This document shows, piece after piece, positions 1-12,002 of a DNA stretch of 64,000 nucleotides. The notes beneath the pieces are model-generated. The model searched no databases. It saw only the letters and a list, made by a program, of their open reading frames with translations, and was not told the origin of the DNA. Within the stretch, counting starts at the first letter, position 1; each line of letters opens with the position of its first letter. Source of the DNA: Thelephora terrestris (taxonomy: Eukaryota; Basidiomycota; Agaricomycetes; Thelephorales; Thelephoraceae); the NCBI GenBank assembly GCA_015956445.1, contig WIUZ02000009.1, forward strand, positions 1,426,001 to 1,490,000, read 5' to 3'. Position numbers and translations under genes: made by a program.

Positions 1-2
1 AA

Positions 3-1178
3 CGGTGGGAGGAAGGCCTGCGGAAGCTCTTTCAAGAATCGTTCACACGTCTCCCAGAGGAGCTCTACCACCAACATTTCCCACCGGACCATGGCGAAGA
101 ACGTCTCAAAGATATTTCACCCCACTGGGATTCGTGCCTGGACAATTCGACCACCCTCGATGATCTCATCCGTTCCCTCGAGGGTGCTGATCTAACCGAC
201 TCCGAGTTGTCAGCGGACTCGGATCCCCTACCTGTTACACCCAGAGCAAGACACCAGAGCTCCTCTCCTCTATCCGCCTGCTCCCTGAAACCTTTGAGCG
301 CTACTGCATCTTCCTTCGTACCTACCCCCGCCAAGTATTCACCATCGTCCATCTCACCATCCCCCTCACCCTCTCCCCCAGTGCTTGATATCATCAATTT
401 CCCAACCCTTCGACAAACAATCCTCTCTGCCCCAAGGAAAGACGATCGCGACAGTAAATCGCGGACCAAGCGGCAGTCAGTTCCATCATTTCTTGCCGAC
501 AAGGCCGACGCCCGCAAGTCAAAGACGAGGCAGCTTGTCGACAAGATGAAGTCCGCATATGACCCTCGCAAGCCAGACGAATTCATCCCCGTAGCCGAAG
601 ATTCACCCCCCGAAGATGCCTTCGGACCCGTTGAGCCTGTGGTGAAGTGTTATAAGAAACGATCGCGTCGTGGGCGAGAGTCAATCTCGACGGTTTCGAC
701 TGATGATATGAACTATTCATCATCGATGGACCTGTCAGCCCACCCACAACCCCCTGTCACCTCTCCCACACGTTCAGTCACGAACCGGCCGCCTGCGAAG
801 AACCCGAAACGCGCGTCGAGCCTTACCATGAACGTTCCGGTCCCCACGCAGACGCCGCCAACGCCAGCTTTTTCATCACCCGCGGGATCAGTATCATCGT
901 TTGGGGGGCCCGTTACACCGGGACCATTCGCGGTCCAGTTCCCACCCCCATCGGTACAACAGCCACCCCATCCCGTGTTTATGCAGATGCAGCAGAGGTC
1001 GCCACCCTTCCCGACACCTTTCTCGTATCCGTACGGGTTGCCTGGTACGGGGATGATCCCACCAGGGCCTTACCCTAATGCATTCGCTGGTCCCTATCCT
1101 CCGCCGCAGTTCGGAGGGTACCTCAACGGTAAGAGCGTGATCACCGGGTCAAGTGGGATCCGTCACGCTTCTTGGTGA
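3..1178 (+). CDS. 3' part of a Pro/Ser-rich hypothetical protein
   Basis: One uninterrupted frame runs from the window edge (base 3) to a TGA at 1176-1178, giving at least 391 residues; the true start lies outside the window. I do not recognise the family. The first 70 or so visible residues are mixed and acidic (FTRLPEELYHQHFPP), then comes a Ser/Pro-rich stretch, a Lys/Arg-rich patch (KCYKKRSRRGRES) that could be a nuclear localisation signal, and a Pro/Gln/Phe-rich tail (FPPPSVQQPPHPVFMQMQQ). This looks like a largely disordered regulatory or RNA-associated protein, but function is not shown. No intron is needed in the visible part. The next gene starts about 830 bases downstream on the same strand. 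Confidence 0.7.
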   Translation, partial: RWEEGLRKLFQESFTRLPEELYHQHFPPDHGEERLKDISPHWDSCLDNSTTLDDLIRSLEGADLTDSELSADSDPLPVTPRARHQSSSPLSACSLKPLSATASSFVPTPAKYSPSSISPSPSPSPPVLDIINFPTLRQTILSAPRKDDRDSKSRTKRQSVPSFLADKADARKSKTRQLVDKMKSAYDPRKPDEFIPVAEDSPPEDAFGPVEPVVKCYKKRSRRGRESISTVSTDDMNYSSSMDLSAHPQPPVTSPTRSVTNRPPAKNPKRASSLTMNVPVPTQTPPTPAFSSPAGSVSSFGGPVTPGPFAVQFPPPSVQQPPHPVFMQMQQRSPPFPTPFSYPYGLPGTGMIPPGPYPNAFAGPYPPPQFGGYLNGKSVITGSSGIRHASW

Positions 1179-2005
1179 ACATCCCATCTCCAGCACTACT
1201 CCCCAACGTTCATGACCACCCCCACTCCTCAATCACACTCTCAGTTCAGTATCCATCGTTGCACGAAATACATACACAACTTCACGTTCTTGCTTGTCCG
1301 GCCTTCTTCCGTATCCGATGTTCGGTATCGCTTCCGCTTTCTTTCCGTCCGCCTCTGGACGCATGCATAATCATCTTTGGCTTCACACCGTTTCGCGTTC
1401 TTGTATCGTTGTTCGTTTTCCGCGTGAAGAAAATACGGTTGACCCCCCTTGCATTTCTCGGTTTTGTTGATTTCCTCTCTGTGGGTCATCGTGACCGTTT
1501 CTGAAGCAATCTCTTCAACTCCCGAACTTTTTCAGCATGTAGTTAGCAAAAAAACGTTTAGTTCTCTTCTCGTCTTCCTCAACCAAAGCTTGTCTTTCGT
1601 CTCTTAGTTTTCTTTCAGAAATCGTTCTACCTATGATTTTGTTTATTATTCGGGGTCCCCAGTTTTTATGCGTCTAGTAAAAAGGGTACACTTACGATCT
1701 CCCTCTCAACCAATGTCACGACCTTTTCATCATCATTGGCGTCCATGCGGCCTATTTTTCTGTTCAGGGTTGGACAATGTTGACGTCATCAATCCCGTGC
1801 TTGCCGATGGTTCTGGGAGGCGTAGCAAGCGTGGGAAGAAATACCGGTTAGTTCCGTTAGGTCAGTAAGTGGCTGTCATCGGATACCACGTAGCGCTTCC
1901 TGGCTTTACGAACTCTGGGAGGTGACCAAGCCTGCCCACCCATTCACCGTCTCTCGCGTACCCCTCTCTTCCTTTCTACTCCAGGTTTGCGACGGATCAA
2001 CGGGG
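1179..2005. other. Intergenic region, no gene seen
   Basis: Pyrimidine-rich sequence between two plus-strand genes. It should hold the 3' UTR of the first gene and the promoter and 5' UTR of the glucosidase II gene. Short open frames here lack coding character or splice partners. Confidence 0.5.
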
Positions 2006-5000
2006 ATGCGCTCTCTGGCGGCCGCTCTTTGGCTACTCCTCCTGCTTCCCGCGCCATCTGTGGTGGCCGTGAAGGAGCAGGATTTCAAAAAATGCCATGA
2101 ATCCTCGTTCTGTCGACGTGGACGAGCCTTGGCGGATCGCGCGACCGAGCACGTAAAATCCGGTGAGAAGTGGAAGTCACCTTATTCGCTCGACGCATCT
2201 ACGATCGTGTTGGAGGACGGAGGGTCGAGGTTCACGGGCCGTGTGAGGAGCTCGCTGTATCCCGAGATCAAGTTTGAGTTGGACGTGAGGGTTCATGAGG
2301 ATGGTGTGGTCCGGGTGAGGATGGATGAGAAGGAAGGGTTGAGGAAGAGGTATGACGAGGCTGCCTCGTGGGCGTTGCTGAAGGAGCCCGTTCTGTCGCC
2401 TTCGTCGAAGTGGAGCGTAGGGAAGAAGGAGGTCAAGGTCGTTTATGGGGCGAAGAAGGATCAGGTGGAGGTCACGGTCGAGTTTGAGCCGTTGGTGGTG
2501 AGGATGAAGAGGAATGGGAAGGACCAGGTCGTGTTGAACGGCCAGGGTTTGTTGCATATGGAACATTTCAAGAAGAAGGTGGAAAAAGTCGAGGCAGAGG
2601 TGCCCGTAGTTGAAGGCGAGGAGACGCAGAAGGTCGTTCAGCTCCCTCCGAACTCCTGGTTTGAGGGTGTCACTGAGGACGGCTGGTGGGAAGAGACTTG
2701 GAAGACATGGACGGATACGAAACCGAAAGGTACGCCACATTCATGTCGCCCTTTGTATGACCGAGCTCATGCTAGTACAGGTCCCGAGTCTCTCTCCCTC
2801 GATATCAACTTCCCTAATCACGGCCACGTATATGGCATCCCGCAGCATGCTACCCACCTGGACCTGCCGACCACCAAAGGCGAGGGAGCATCATTCAATG
2901 ACCCATACCGGCTCTACAACGGCGATATCTTCGAGTACCCCGCTTCTTCTTCGTCCTTATCGTTGTACGGGTCAATCCCTATCATCCACGCGCACTCTGC
3001 AGATTCCACCGTTGCGGTCTTCGTCGCCGTCGCGTCTGAAACTTGGGTCGACGTCGCTCATCCCACACAAAAGTCGACCGAGACCCATTGGATCTCCGAA
3101 TCAGGTATCCTTGACATCTTCCTCCTCCCCGGACCCACCCCAGACCAGGTCTTTGGCCAATATGCGAGACTCACCGGAGCGGTCCAGCTTCCCCCTCATT
3201 GGTCTCTTGCTTACCACCAGTGTCGATGGAACTACGTTAGTTCCGACGATATCAGGGGTGTGCAGAAACGCTTCGACGAGGAGGATATCCCCGTCGACGT
3301 TTTCTGGCTCGATATTGAGTATTCGGAGGAACACAAGTACATGATTTGGGAAAAGAAGTACTTCCCTGACCCAATTGACATGCTCAATGATGTTGCGGCT
3401 CTCGCTCGCAAGGTAAAAAAGCCCGGTTCCATTTCGATTTTCTGGAAGCTGACTTTTCACAGATGGTTATCATCGTCGATCCACATATCAAGCGCACCGT
3501 CGATTACCCTGTGTACAAGGAGGGGCAAGAGCTCGACTTATTTGTCAAGAACAAGCAGGGAAACGAGTTCGAGGGGTGGTGCTGGAGTGGAAGTAGCGCT
3601 TGGATCGATTTCTTCAATCCGAACAGTTGGGAGTGGTATAAGCAGTTGTACAAGTTCAACGGAAGGGAAGACGGCAAGTGGAGTTGGACCGAGAGCACGA
3701 GCACTGTGCATATCTGGAACGATATGAATGAGGTCAGAAACCTCCTTTTACCCCGTTTCGTATAGGCTCATGCTGACTTTTCTTCCCCCGACAGCCGGCA
3801 ATCTTCAATGGACCAGAAATCACGATGGAGAAGGATTCAATCCACTACGGCGGTTGGGAACACCGAGACGTCCACAACATCAACGGCATGCTCTTCGCGA
3901 ACACCACGTCTCAGGCTGTCAAAGAGAGGACGACCCCTTACAACCGACCATTTGTCCTTACCCGTTCGTATTATGCTGGTGCTCAGAGGTTTGCAGCCAT
4001 GTGGACCGGCGATAACATGGGGACGTGGGAACACATGGCTGTTGGTATTCCCATGGTTCTCTCGAACAGTATCTCTGGGATGAGCTTCACCGGAGGTTTG
4101 TGACGCTGCCGTGTTTGGGACTCGAAGGCTGACCACGGTTATTGTAGCTGACGTGGGAGGGTTTTTCGGTAATCCGGAGCCTGAGATGCTGACGAGGTGG
4201 TACTTTGTCGGCGCGTTCTCGCCCTTCTTCCGCGCCCACGCCCACATCGATACCAAGAGACGAGAGCCATACTTGTTGGCCGAACCTTACAAGTCGATAG
4301 TTCGCGAGATCATCAGGTTGCGGTATAGTTTGTTGCCCGTATGGTACACCGCGTTCAGGGAGTCGAGCGTTACTGGGTTGCCAGTTACAAGGTGACTCTA
4401 GGATTGACTTTTCGAGTGATCGTCGCTAACATGAGGCCCCCAGACCCCAATACGTCGTTTTGCCCAAGAATGAGGCCGGGTTCTCCATTGACGATCAGTA
4501 CTATGTCGGTGCTTCAGGGTTGCTGGTGAAGCCAATTACCGAAGCTGGAATTACTGAGACTACCGTTCATATCGGCGAAGATCAGGTATGAGAAACAGTC
4601 CCCGAGGGAACCACATCGCAGACATCTGATTCTGTCGTAGGTTTATTACGACTTCTACACTGGGCATGCATACCGAGGCTCGGTCAAGGGCAAGAGCGTC
4701 ACCGTACCTGCGCCTCTTGAACGTGGACCTCTCCTCATCCGCGGTGGTTCCATTCTGCCTTCCCGTGACCGTCCACGCAGGTCCTCGGCACTCATGAAGC
4801 GTGACCCATTCACCCTCAAGGTCGCTCTTAGCCAGTCCGGCAACGCTAGTGGAGAATTGTACCTCGACGACGGCGAGTCTTATGACCACCGTGAGGGCAA
4901 CTTCATTTGGCGGGAGTTCGTCGCGGAGAGCACCAAGAAGACGGTCACGATCTCTAGCAAGGACCTCGCCTCGAGGAATCCCGATAGCGCTGTTGACGGG

Positions 5001-5252
5001 GTTGAGCTCGCGATTTACAATGGGGGCAACGCCTTCGCTAACGCCCTTGATGGTGTCCGGGTGGAGAGGATCGTCGTCCTCGGTCTCAAGAACAAGCCTA
5101 CTAAGGTTACTCTCGGCAAGGCTCATCTCGAATTCACCTTTAAAGATGGCATGGCTGCAGCTGGGAATAAGGAAGGTGTGGCGAGCAAGCTGACGGTAAA
5201 GAACCCTGGTGCTTTCATCACGAGCGACTGGTCGATTGTATTAGAGCTTTAG
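2006..5252 (+). CDS. GLS2: Glucosidase II catalytic alpha subunit (GH31)
   Basis: Encodes the ER alpha-glucosidase that trims the two inner glucoses from N-glycans during glycoprotein quality control. Exons: 2006-2729, 2781-3412, 3463-3732, 3795-4095, 4148-4391, 4444-4585, 4641-5252; introns of 50-62 bases, all GT-AG, phases agree, 974 aa. The ATG at 2006 opens a clear signal peptide (MRSLAAALWLLLLLPAPSVV), so it is preferred to the upstream GTG. The N-terminal part has the family's KKCHESSFCRR-like block (here FKKCHESSFCRRGRALA). The GH31 nucleophile motif WNDMNE spans exons 3-4, and the acid/base Asp lies in MWTGDN in exon 4. HYGGWEHRDVHN and PFFRAHAHIDTKRREPY are further family blocks. Length and domain order match known alpha subunits. 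No HDEL is seen; in this family the beta subunit retains the complex. Confidence 0.96.
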
Positions 5253-5419
5253 AGAATTAAAAGCCCAGTGTGTACGGTAGACTATTATAAGGCGAATAGG
5301 ATGATTATATAAAACACGCAGGACAAAATGGACACGTCAACCCGTTGGCCCGAGTTGTGGAAAGACAAGTATGCAGATGCAAGTCCGATCCCTGCAAATT
5401 TTCTGGGTTGGGTCGACTT

Positions 5420-6744
5420 TTACCACCTACCACATTCACTGGAGACCTTTCTGGTTGGTGGCCGGTGGTTGTAGTGAACCTCCTGGACCAGTGATCGCCA
5501 ACTCTCTTCATGAGACGCTTCGCGATCGACGACGACGAAGATATCCAGAGGGCAGTGTCCTTCCCTCTCGTCTTCCCACCTCTGCAAGGAAGCGTCTAAT
5601 TCCTCTTCGAACGAAGATCGGGCGTCCAGTACGGGTGTCGATTCTTGCGCCCGGAAGAATGGCTTTGATCCCGACTTTGGTACAAGAGAGGAAGATGAAC
5701 GTTTGAAGGGGAGTGAAAAAAGGAAGTGACTTGGAGAGGGGCGAATGACGGTGCGAGTAACGGTGTGGGTGGGATGCTCAAAGAAATCTGTGACTGTGCC
5801 AACTACTCTGGGGAGGCGAGAGAAGTCTGTGGGGCTGGGGGAAGGTGAAACCTCTGGCGAAGAATCGTCATAGCTGGAGCTTGATGTCTCTTGAAAGTTC
5901 GCCGAGTGAATTGAGTTGTCATTGGCGAACAAGTTGGTGAGATCGTGGTGTGCCTTCGAGAATATGCTCATTATGGGTGCAGAAGGCTTCTAAGTGAGGG
6001 TTGGCTGGTCGGTCGGAGTACCTAAGTGATAGCCACTTACACCATCGACTCCATTTTCTGAGAAGACCCGACTAAGTACTCTCTTAAGTGGAGGAATTCT
6101 CCGGGATAGCTTATCGGTGGGGACCGGTGGTAAGCCTCGCAATTGTTTTGGTGGAACCAGGGGTGCCTTGATCCCGATCTCGTATCTTTGGTTTTCGTAC
6201 GTGCTTGACCTGCGAGATCCGAAGTCATCGTGGTCTCGGTCTTCGCCGTCCGCATCGGATTCGAAGGCTGTATCTGTGTCCTGATAAATTCGCATCAGAT
6301 GATGAGTATCGTTGGATCTTGAAAATTGGGTACAACAAGACGCACCGATTCGCCCGATACATAACATGCCGTGCTGTGGTTTTGTAAATCCTCGGGTGAG
6401 CCTTTGACCGAGGCCGTGTCACCATAGCCTTCGGCAGGGGTTTCATAGGCTTCGGTGCACGGCGTAATCGATGGCCTCGATTCTGGCAGGGATGACTTGA
6501 GTACGGAGGGAGAGTGAAGGTATGGCCCAACACAAAGGGCGGAGACTTCTTCTACACATTCCTCGGGAACCGGATAGGCACGTCTGAGAACCGTGTTCAG
6601 GGTTTTTTCACAACTGATTTCGTCGGCCATGGGAATCGAAAACCAGTGAGCCGTGCACCATGCGAAAGCCGTGTAAAATAGACGAGTTCCTGGAAGCATG
6701 AACGCTTTGAAAAAGACATCGATGCCGTATAAAAGCTCGAACAT
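5420..6744 (-). CDS. Hypothetical Ser-rich protein, three exons
   Basis: Exons (minus strand, 5' to 3'): 6744-6346, 6280-6041, 5989-5420, joined by GT-AG introns of 65 and 51 bases (donors GTGCGT and GTAAGT) that both keep phase; 402 aa. I do not recognise the family. The N-terminus (MFELLYGIDVFFKAFMLPG) is hydrophobic and aromatic and may be a membrane-associated or signal-like segment. The middle is acidic then basic (DADGEDRDHDDFGSRRSS), and the C-terminal third is Ser-rich. The gene converges on the GH31 gene, 167 bases apart. Its start codon lies only 14 bases inside the edge of the duplicated segment, so its native promoter may have been replaced. Alternative: the real start may be missing. 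Confidence 0.65.
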
Positions 6745-6757
6745 TGGGGATGGTGGG

Positions 6758-9700
6758 TGAGTGCCGGTGCATGTTTCCCATCCCAGCTCTTATACTTAAG
6801 CGACAGCGATGGATTCACGTGTTGTGAGTGCAGTTTCCCAGTGATCAGCGATGTCAAGCGGCGTATTACTCACCATACGGATCACCTCAGGTCAACGTTG
6901 AGCAGCAATCGCGAGGATCGAAAACCGCCGAAGGACCGCTGACGGATGGCAACGAGGATGAGGCGTCTGATCTAGAGACTTGCGAGATCATAACGGCACG
7001 TCGCGTGCACCTTAATATCAGAATCGCGCCAGCTGTTACCATTGTCGTGGTGGGTACCATTCCAGGTGCGCATCAAGTGTGTACGCTAAGACTTTTGATA
7101 CAGCCCATGGCACGTCCCGTCAAGAACAGGGAGCCCTGACGGGGTCCCACCCGGGCACCTAGGAGTCACATGTTCCGTGTGTCTTGCCCCTGCACTTTCC
7201 AACGTGGGGTGCATTAGATGTAAAAATTAGCAAGACAGAGTTTTGTAAGCCCACGAACGGCAGAGCTTTCGGAAGGAGGTCGCGGCGCATTTCTGAAACG
7301 ACGGCTGGCACGTGCCACCGTGCAGGAGGGTATGCGGCATGGTGACGGTCGATGGCATCCCGGCCCGTGAACTGCGCGGGAAATGTACTTCTGCGTACGT
7401 TTATAGGCACTCAAGTCTCCGAATTTTAATTCATCCGCGTTCAAAATCCAATCATGACCTGCATACTACATGAACATCGAACATACCGGCACACTTCAAG
7501 GCAGCGTGGCGGGGTGGGTGGGACAATTGAGCCGCCATGATATGCGTGTATGTGCACGTCTGTCGCATCATTTGACTGCTCTGTACGGCTTGAAGTGAAC
7601 GGAGACTCGCGATTTCACGCTATTCCCGACTTCATCGCTAGGGATACTGGATGACTACCGTAAGTAGGCGCTCTTGATAAACGTCCCTGTTCAACCTGAA
7701 TTACAGAGTTTCTCGAATGGCTCTAGTACTGGCCGATGTCTAGGAAGGACCGAGGATCTAATCGTTTGAACCTTCGAGGCTTGGATGTTATGCTCCCTTT
7801 TGGCGCTTCACCCGCCCCTGCTCGAGAACCCCCAAACTCTTGCTGACCTCGCGTTTCTTGCCTTGACTGGGGTTGCCGCGTTTCACTCCACTATCTACCA
7901 TCCCTGAGCCATTCTTTTCCCCAGTCCTTGGAAATTGATCCGCAACCTTGTCGTCTATCCAACCTGGCTTCTCCAATGCCGCTTCAAACAAGTCAATCAC
8001 CTCCTGTGGCGACACCTGGGGTTCTGAGCCTGCGTCAGAGATCATCATCTCAAGTTGTACCTTAGCTACTCACCCTGCTTTCCCTTCCGCTCGGCGCTCT
8101 GTCTCTGTTCAAGATAGTCTGCGAAAAGCACCCAGAGATCCCAGAACAGCTCATTGAACGGCTTGCAAGCGAATTTCACTTCGTCAAGTGATTTTCTGTT
8201 TGTGTACATGTGTAGTTTGCCCGCGCCACCAATTACAATGTCGCTGCCATCTCGCTGTGGCCACTGCTGGTCAAAAATGGATTCCATGGGAATCACACCG
8301 GGTTGATCGTGTCTGACCCAGTGCATCGCCGTCCACATGAGGACAAAAAAATGTGACTCGAGATCGTCAGTTATCGCGTGACGGGACCCAGGAATAGTGA
8401 GCAATTTGGTGGACATGAACTGCCAGGTTCCCTGTAGATAGACATGAACACTGATGTTGTCGGACGTGAAAGCTTTCTCACCGTCCGAGGACCCTCCAAA
8501 TTCTCACAAATATCAACACCTCGACATAGATCCCAGTCGTTCAGCCTCCCCTCGTCATCAAGACCAATCATGACATTGCCAGGGCTTGCATCCCTGTGGA
8601 AGAGGTCAGCGTCTGAAAATGCGGCCGAGCATGCTGCATAGGTAGTCCAATCTCAGATCAGCGGAGAATTCGGTGGGCAATTGAGTAAACCCCAACCTTT
8701 GAGTGAGTGTGACATCACCAGGACGAGATGCCTCGAATTTGAGAAATCCGAGAGCGGTCTGCATAACTCCGCCTGCACCAATCGATAATGAACACGTCCT
8801 TGTACTTTGGTAGCAAGCGAGCCAAACAGACACGCCAGACGGTGAGTCAACCCTCGTTGTGCCCCTTGTACACACGTAGTTTTTGTAGGCGTGAGGGCTA
8901 CCGTGCCATAGTAGTGGTCGGCAGGGGTGGTCGGAACGACATCGGATGCGTGCTTGAACTTGACCAGGTAAGGTACTTTGGCCTTGAACAGCTTCTCGTA
9001 CCAAACGTGCTCGGGTTCGATCCCTGGCACATCGGGGCGCCACATGTCCTTGAGAAAAACCCACTCCTTCGTAGATAGATCCAGAGCCACGTGTCCTCGA
9101 GTACACCGGCCCACAATTCCCAGGTTATAGTCCAAAGCTTTCCCAACGATGTAATATGAGACCGTGTTGTCCGGATTGTGGACTCCGATTTGGTGTCGTG
9201 GGTAGATGTTGCGATCTCCGATGCTGGACTTCAGTGATTCGACACTGATCTCCGTCGCAGCAGCCTCGAACATTTTTATTTGTTCTGGCGTGGCGGGAAC
9301 AGCGGTGGGATCCAGACCACGCTGCTCGGGTGTCAGTTGGTTGAACCGCCGAAGGAAGTCGATGACCAGATCGGGGCGTTGAGAGCAATCGATCGCGGCG
9401 GAGACGACCGCGCCTTCTCTGTCCCAACGGATGAAACGGGCCTTCTTTCCACAGATGACCAGGCTGAAGGCAAACAGCCTGTGCTGATAAGCAAGTTGAT
9501 TAGTCGCGTACAGGAGGCATTGGCCACGGGTGTCATTGCCGTTGATCGAGTACCGCTCCTGCATTCCGCCATCGGGTAGGTCATAAAACGGGTCATTTTG
9601 ACTGTTGTGCTTGAGCTCGACGAACAATTCCATGCGGAGGAATGACGCCTCCGCACTAGATCCTCTTGGTAGCTCTGGTCCATCGTCTTTCGAAAGCTGT

Positions 9701-10641
9701 ATGGTATCGGGATCTTCAGGGAGATCTGGCACATTGTTCTTCAGGAAAAGCGTGATGTCAGGTTTGAGTGATGTTATGTGGTCGGCTCGATCCCCCGTGA
9801 ACTTCGCCTCATAGTTGGTGCACAAGCTGTTTGTAATGGTAGCCTACAGGGTCCAATGTGTATTAGCGTGCTGTTCACTGCCATAGAACGATGAAGGGGC
9901 TCACGAATGGACCATACATCAATCGTTCGTTGGTTTGTTCGTAGACCTTTCTGAAGTCGATACCATCGGGAGGGTTGCCAAAAGCTTGAGAGTTTATGGG
10001 CATAAAGGACGAGAGGAACTCGGTGGGGTCCATGGGACCTAGATAGTATCGTTCCATGTTCTTGCGCAACTGCTCTCTGCGCTCCTTGGCGGGCGGGGCG
10101 GGTTTGGCGCTGTACTGGATAGAGCCCCTTGGAGTTGGCTTGGGAGGGGTTGAGTGGTATTGCCTGGCGGCCATGTGAGAAGGGGCCGTAGCGGTGGGAG
10201 GGAAGCATTTGCTCACAGATATATAAGAGGGTTTAGAAACCTCCAATCGACACGTGGCGCGGCAAGGCAGGCGCAAGTCGCAGCCCCAAATCTCCCCAAA
10301 TCAGTACGAGATTGATTCGGATAAGATTATCGTCTGGCGAAGATCCTAGAGAAATACGAGGATGAACGTAATGCCCGTGGCGCACGGGTAGACGGATTGA
10401 ACAGTTGAACTTTGGGGTGATGGTCCAATCACAAGAGGCGAGTCGCGCACAAAAGATTCCCGATCCCGTCGCCGGGCGCCTAGCGCTTTGCGATTGGAGA
10501 AATGTGAGTCGACCCGACTACGATGGTTACTGACTCAGACCAAGATCGAGCTGAGGTAACACCAGAAGTGTTTTGCCTCGTGTATTCAACAGCATACGAC
10601 GATTATCTGCTATGATGCCCCCCACAAACCTAGTGTTATTA
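6758..10641. repeat. Segmental duplication, copy A (unoccupied)
   Basis: About 3.9 k that recurs in direct orientation at 44206-44288 plus 54541-58331. Homology begins at TGAGTGCCGG and ends near ACAAACCTAGTGTTATTA. It carries the FunK1 gene and about 1 k of 3' flank (6758-7787) in which I see no gene. The flank holds the unoccupied site of the Copia insertion, near 6833. Copy A has about 95 bases near 10518-10613 that copy B lacks; copy B has about 80 extra bases near 55345-55425. Confidence 0.93.
7788..10174 (-). CDS. Fungal-type (FunK1) protein kinase
   Basis: Exons (minus, 5' to 3'): 10174-9905, 9843-8697, 8633-8482, 8431-8074, 8029-7788; introns 61, 63, 50 and 44 bases, all phases agree; 722 aa. 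This matches the expanded FunK1 family of Agaricomycetes, whose substrates are mostly unknown. Family blocks in order: LFVELKH, CLLYATNQLAYQHRLFAFSL, ARFIRWDREG, FNQLTPEQRGLDPT, then the kinase half with YRLVQAELCRPLSDF. The catalytic loop is HRDASPGN at residues about 485-492 and the metal-binding motif is DWDL at about 505-508, followed by GTWQFMS and DDLESHFFVLMW. The lysine-rich C-terminus (KRQKGA) could be a nuclear signal. The ATG at 10174 is the first in frame. The donor of the second intron (GTTGGG) is weak. Confidence 0.9.
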
Positions 10642-11618
10642 GGGTCCTCGGGTAGCAGCCATGCCTTCCTTGCTCCCACGAAGTCGGCGGTATCAGTAGC
10701 TGACTGTACCCTGCCCGTCCCTGTACTCCGAGGCGGACATTATTGTAGATGTGGAAGGCCAATCGCGCGCCCGCTTCGCCACTGCCTCCGAGCTCAACCC
10801 ACCTCAAAAGGGGTTTCAATTACGGATTAAGCAGCCATTGTGTGATACGGCAGCGGGGTTTGCGATCTATATTACACGCGTGATAGGATGATATATGGAT
10901 ATAGCAGGATATGGCCCATACTCGATTGCATACGGAAACAATGCAATGTGTGGATGTCACGAAACGGCCAGGCCGTGAGGAATATCTTAATGGTGGCACG
11001 TTTGAAGGAACAGCGATAGGGAAGCGAGCAAGAAACCCCCGAGGAATGTGCCTTGAGTTTGGCACCTACCATGGGTCAAATATCTGCGACTCTGCACTAT
11101 TCCTGAGTCCACCGGGGATGCTGGATGACTGTCATAGATGGGCGCACTTGTGGGCACCGAGTGACTTCTCTGTGTAGCTTGGATTTCAATTTTTTTCGAA
11201 CGGCTCAAGTACTAACTGCGAGCCAGATCCAAAACCCGAACGGTACTCATACGAGCAGAGAAATGCCACAGGGATGAACGCGAGCACGGGAAGGTAGAAG
11301 GATCGCTGTTGCAGGTCTTTTGGGTTCGCAATTTTTGAATGCGACACCATCAGCTTGCCCATGCCCCCGGACGGTTCAGCTCCTCGTGGTGTACTGCCGC
11401 ACAAGAAATTGTGATAGCGGTTTTGCAGAGTCAACCCATTCCTTTTCTGTGGGATTTGCATCTTAATTCCTTCTGGTAGGCAATGGAGACCCTTCAGCCT
11501 ATACACCAAATGCCAGGAGAATAGATACATTGAGATGGAATCAAGGCCCAAGAGGATACGGGATGCGGGGGGGGATCGATTTCACATCATGATGATCCGG
11601 CCATCACACTTTCCGCTC
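10642..11618. other. No gene seen
   Basis: Between the end of the duplicated segment and the LYR gene. Several short open frames occur on both strands, but none shows conserved residues or splice partners. Confidence 0.4.
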
Positions 11619-11939
11619 ATGGTCAATCGACTCCCCCCAGGTTTGAGGAGTTTGTACCGACTCGTCTTGGGGGCAAGCTCAGCGTCGGTCTTACACGCCG
11701 GGCCAGCAACGCCTAGGCTGCGCGTCATGTGGAGGCCATTGTTCGAGATGGCGGCCCAAACGGCCCAGAAAGTTCAACATCCCTCGCCGACGGAGGACGA
11801 GGCTAGAGCCGCCGCCGAAGCTCAAGAATGGCTGAACAAATGGGAAACACGCAGTACGTCGAACATTGCATTCACGTAAGGCATCTTCTCTCGAGCTCAA
11901 CGAATCGCAACAGTGGATAACACGCTTTCGTTGCTATAG
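11619..11939 (+). CDS. LYR-motif protein, probably mitochondrial, with a premature stop
   Basis: Exon 1 from the ATG at 11619 (an in-frame ATG at 11589 is an alternative) to 11853, a 60-base GT-AG intron, then exon 2 from 11914. The first residues (VNRLPPGLRSLYRLVL) contain the Leu-Tyr-Arg motif of the complex I LYR superfamily, small mitochondrial assembly factors. The protein continues with RLRVMWRPLFEMAAQ and WLNKWETRMDNTLSLL, then meets TAG at 11937-11939. The next 20 codons stay open in the same frame (SSAVSRGLPHKLTRNLHTLF) to a TAG at 12000-12002 and look like the natural C-terminus, because I recall fungal relatives with DNTLSLL followed by an SRGLPHKLTRNL-like end. So the gene is either recently truncated or read differently at one codon. 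Confidence 0.6.
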
Positions 11940-12002
11940 AGCTCTGCAGTCTCCCGCGGACTACCCCACAAGTTAACGCGGAATCTGCACACTCTTTTCT
12001 AG

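Noticed and set aside
1668-1868. Plus-strand 66-codon frame upstream of glucosidase II
   Set aside because: No conserved features or splice partners; likely leader region.
2177-2740. Minus-strand 187-codon open frame
   Set aside because: Opposite-strand shadow of the glucosidase II gene.
9000-9030. GGTTCGATCC, like a tRNA B box
   Set aside because: Lies inside the conserved FunK1 coding exon and has no matching A box or cloverleaf.
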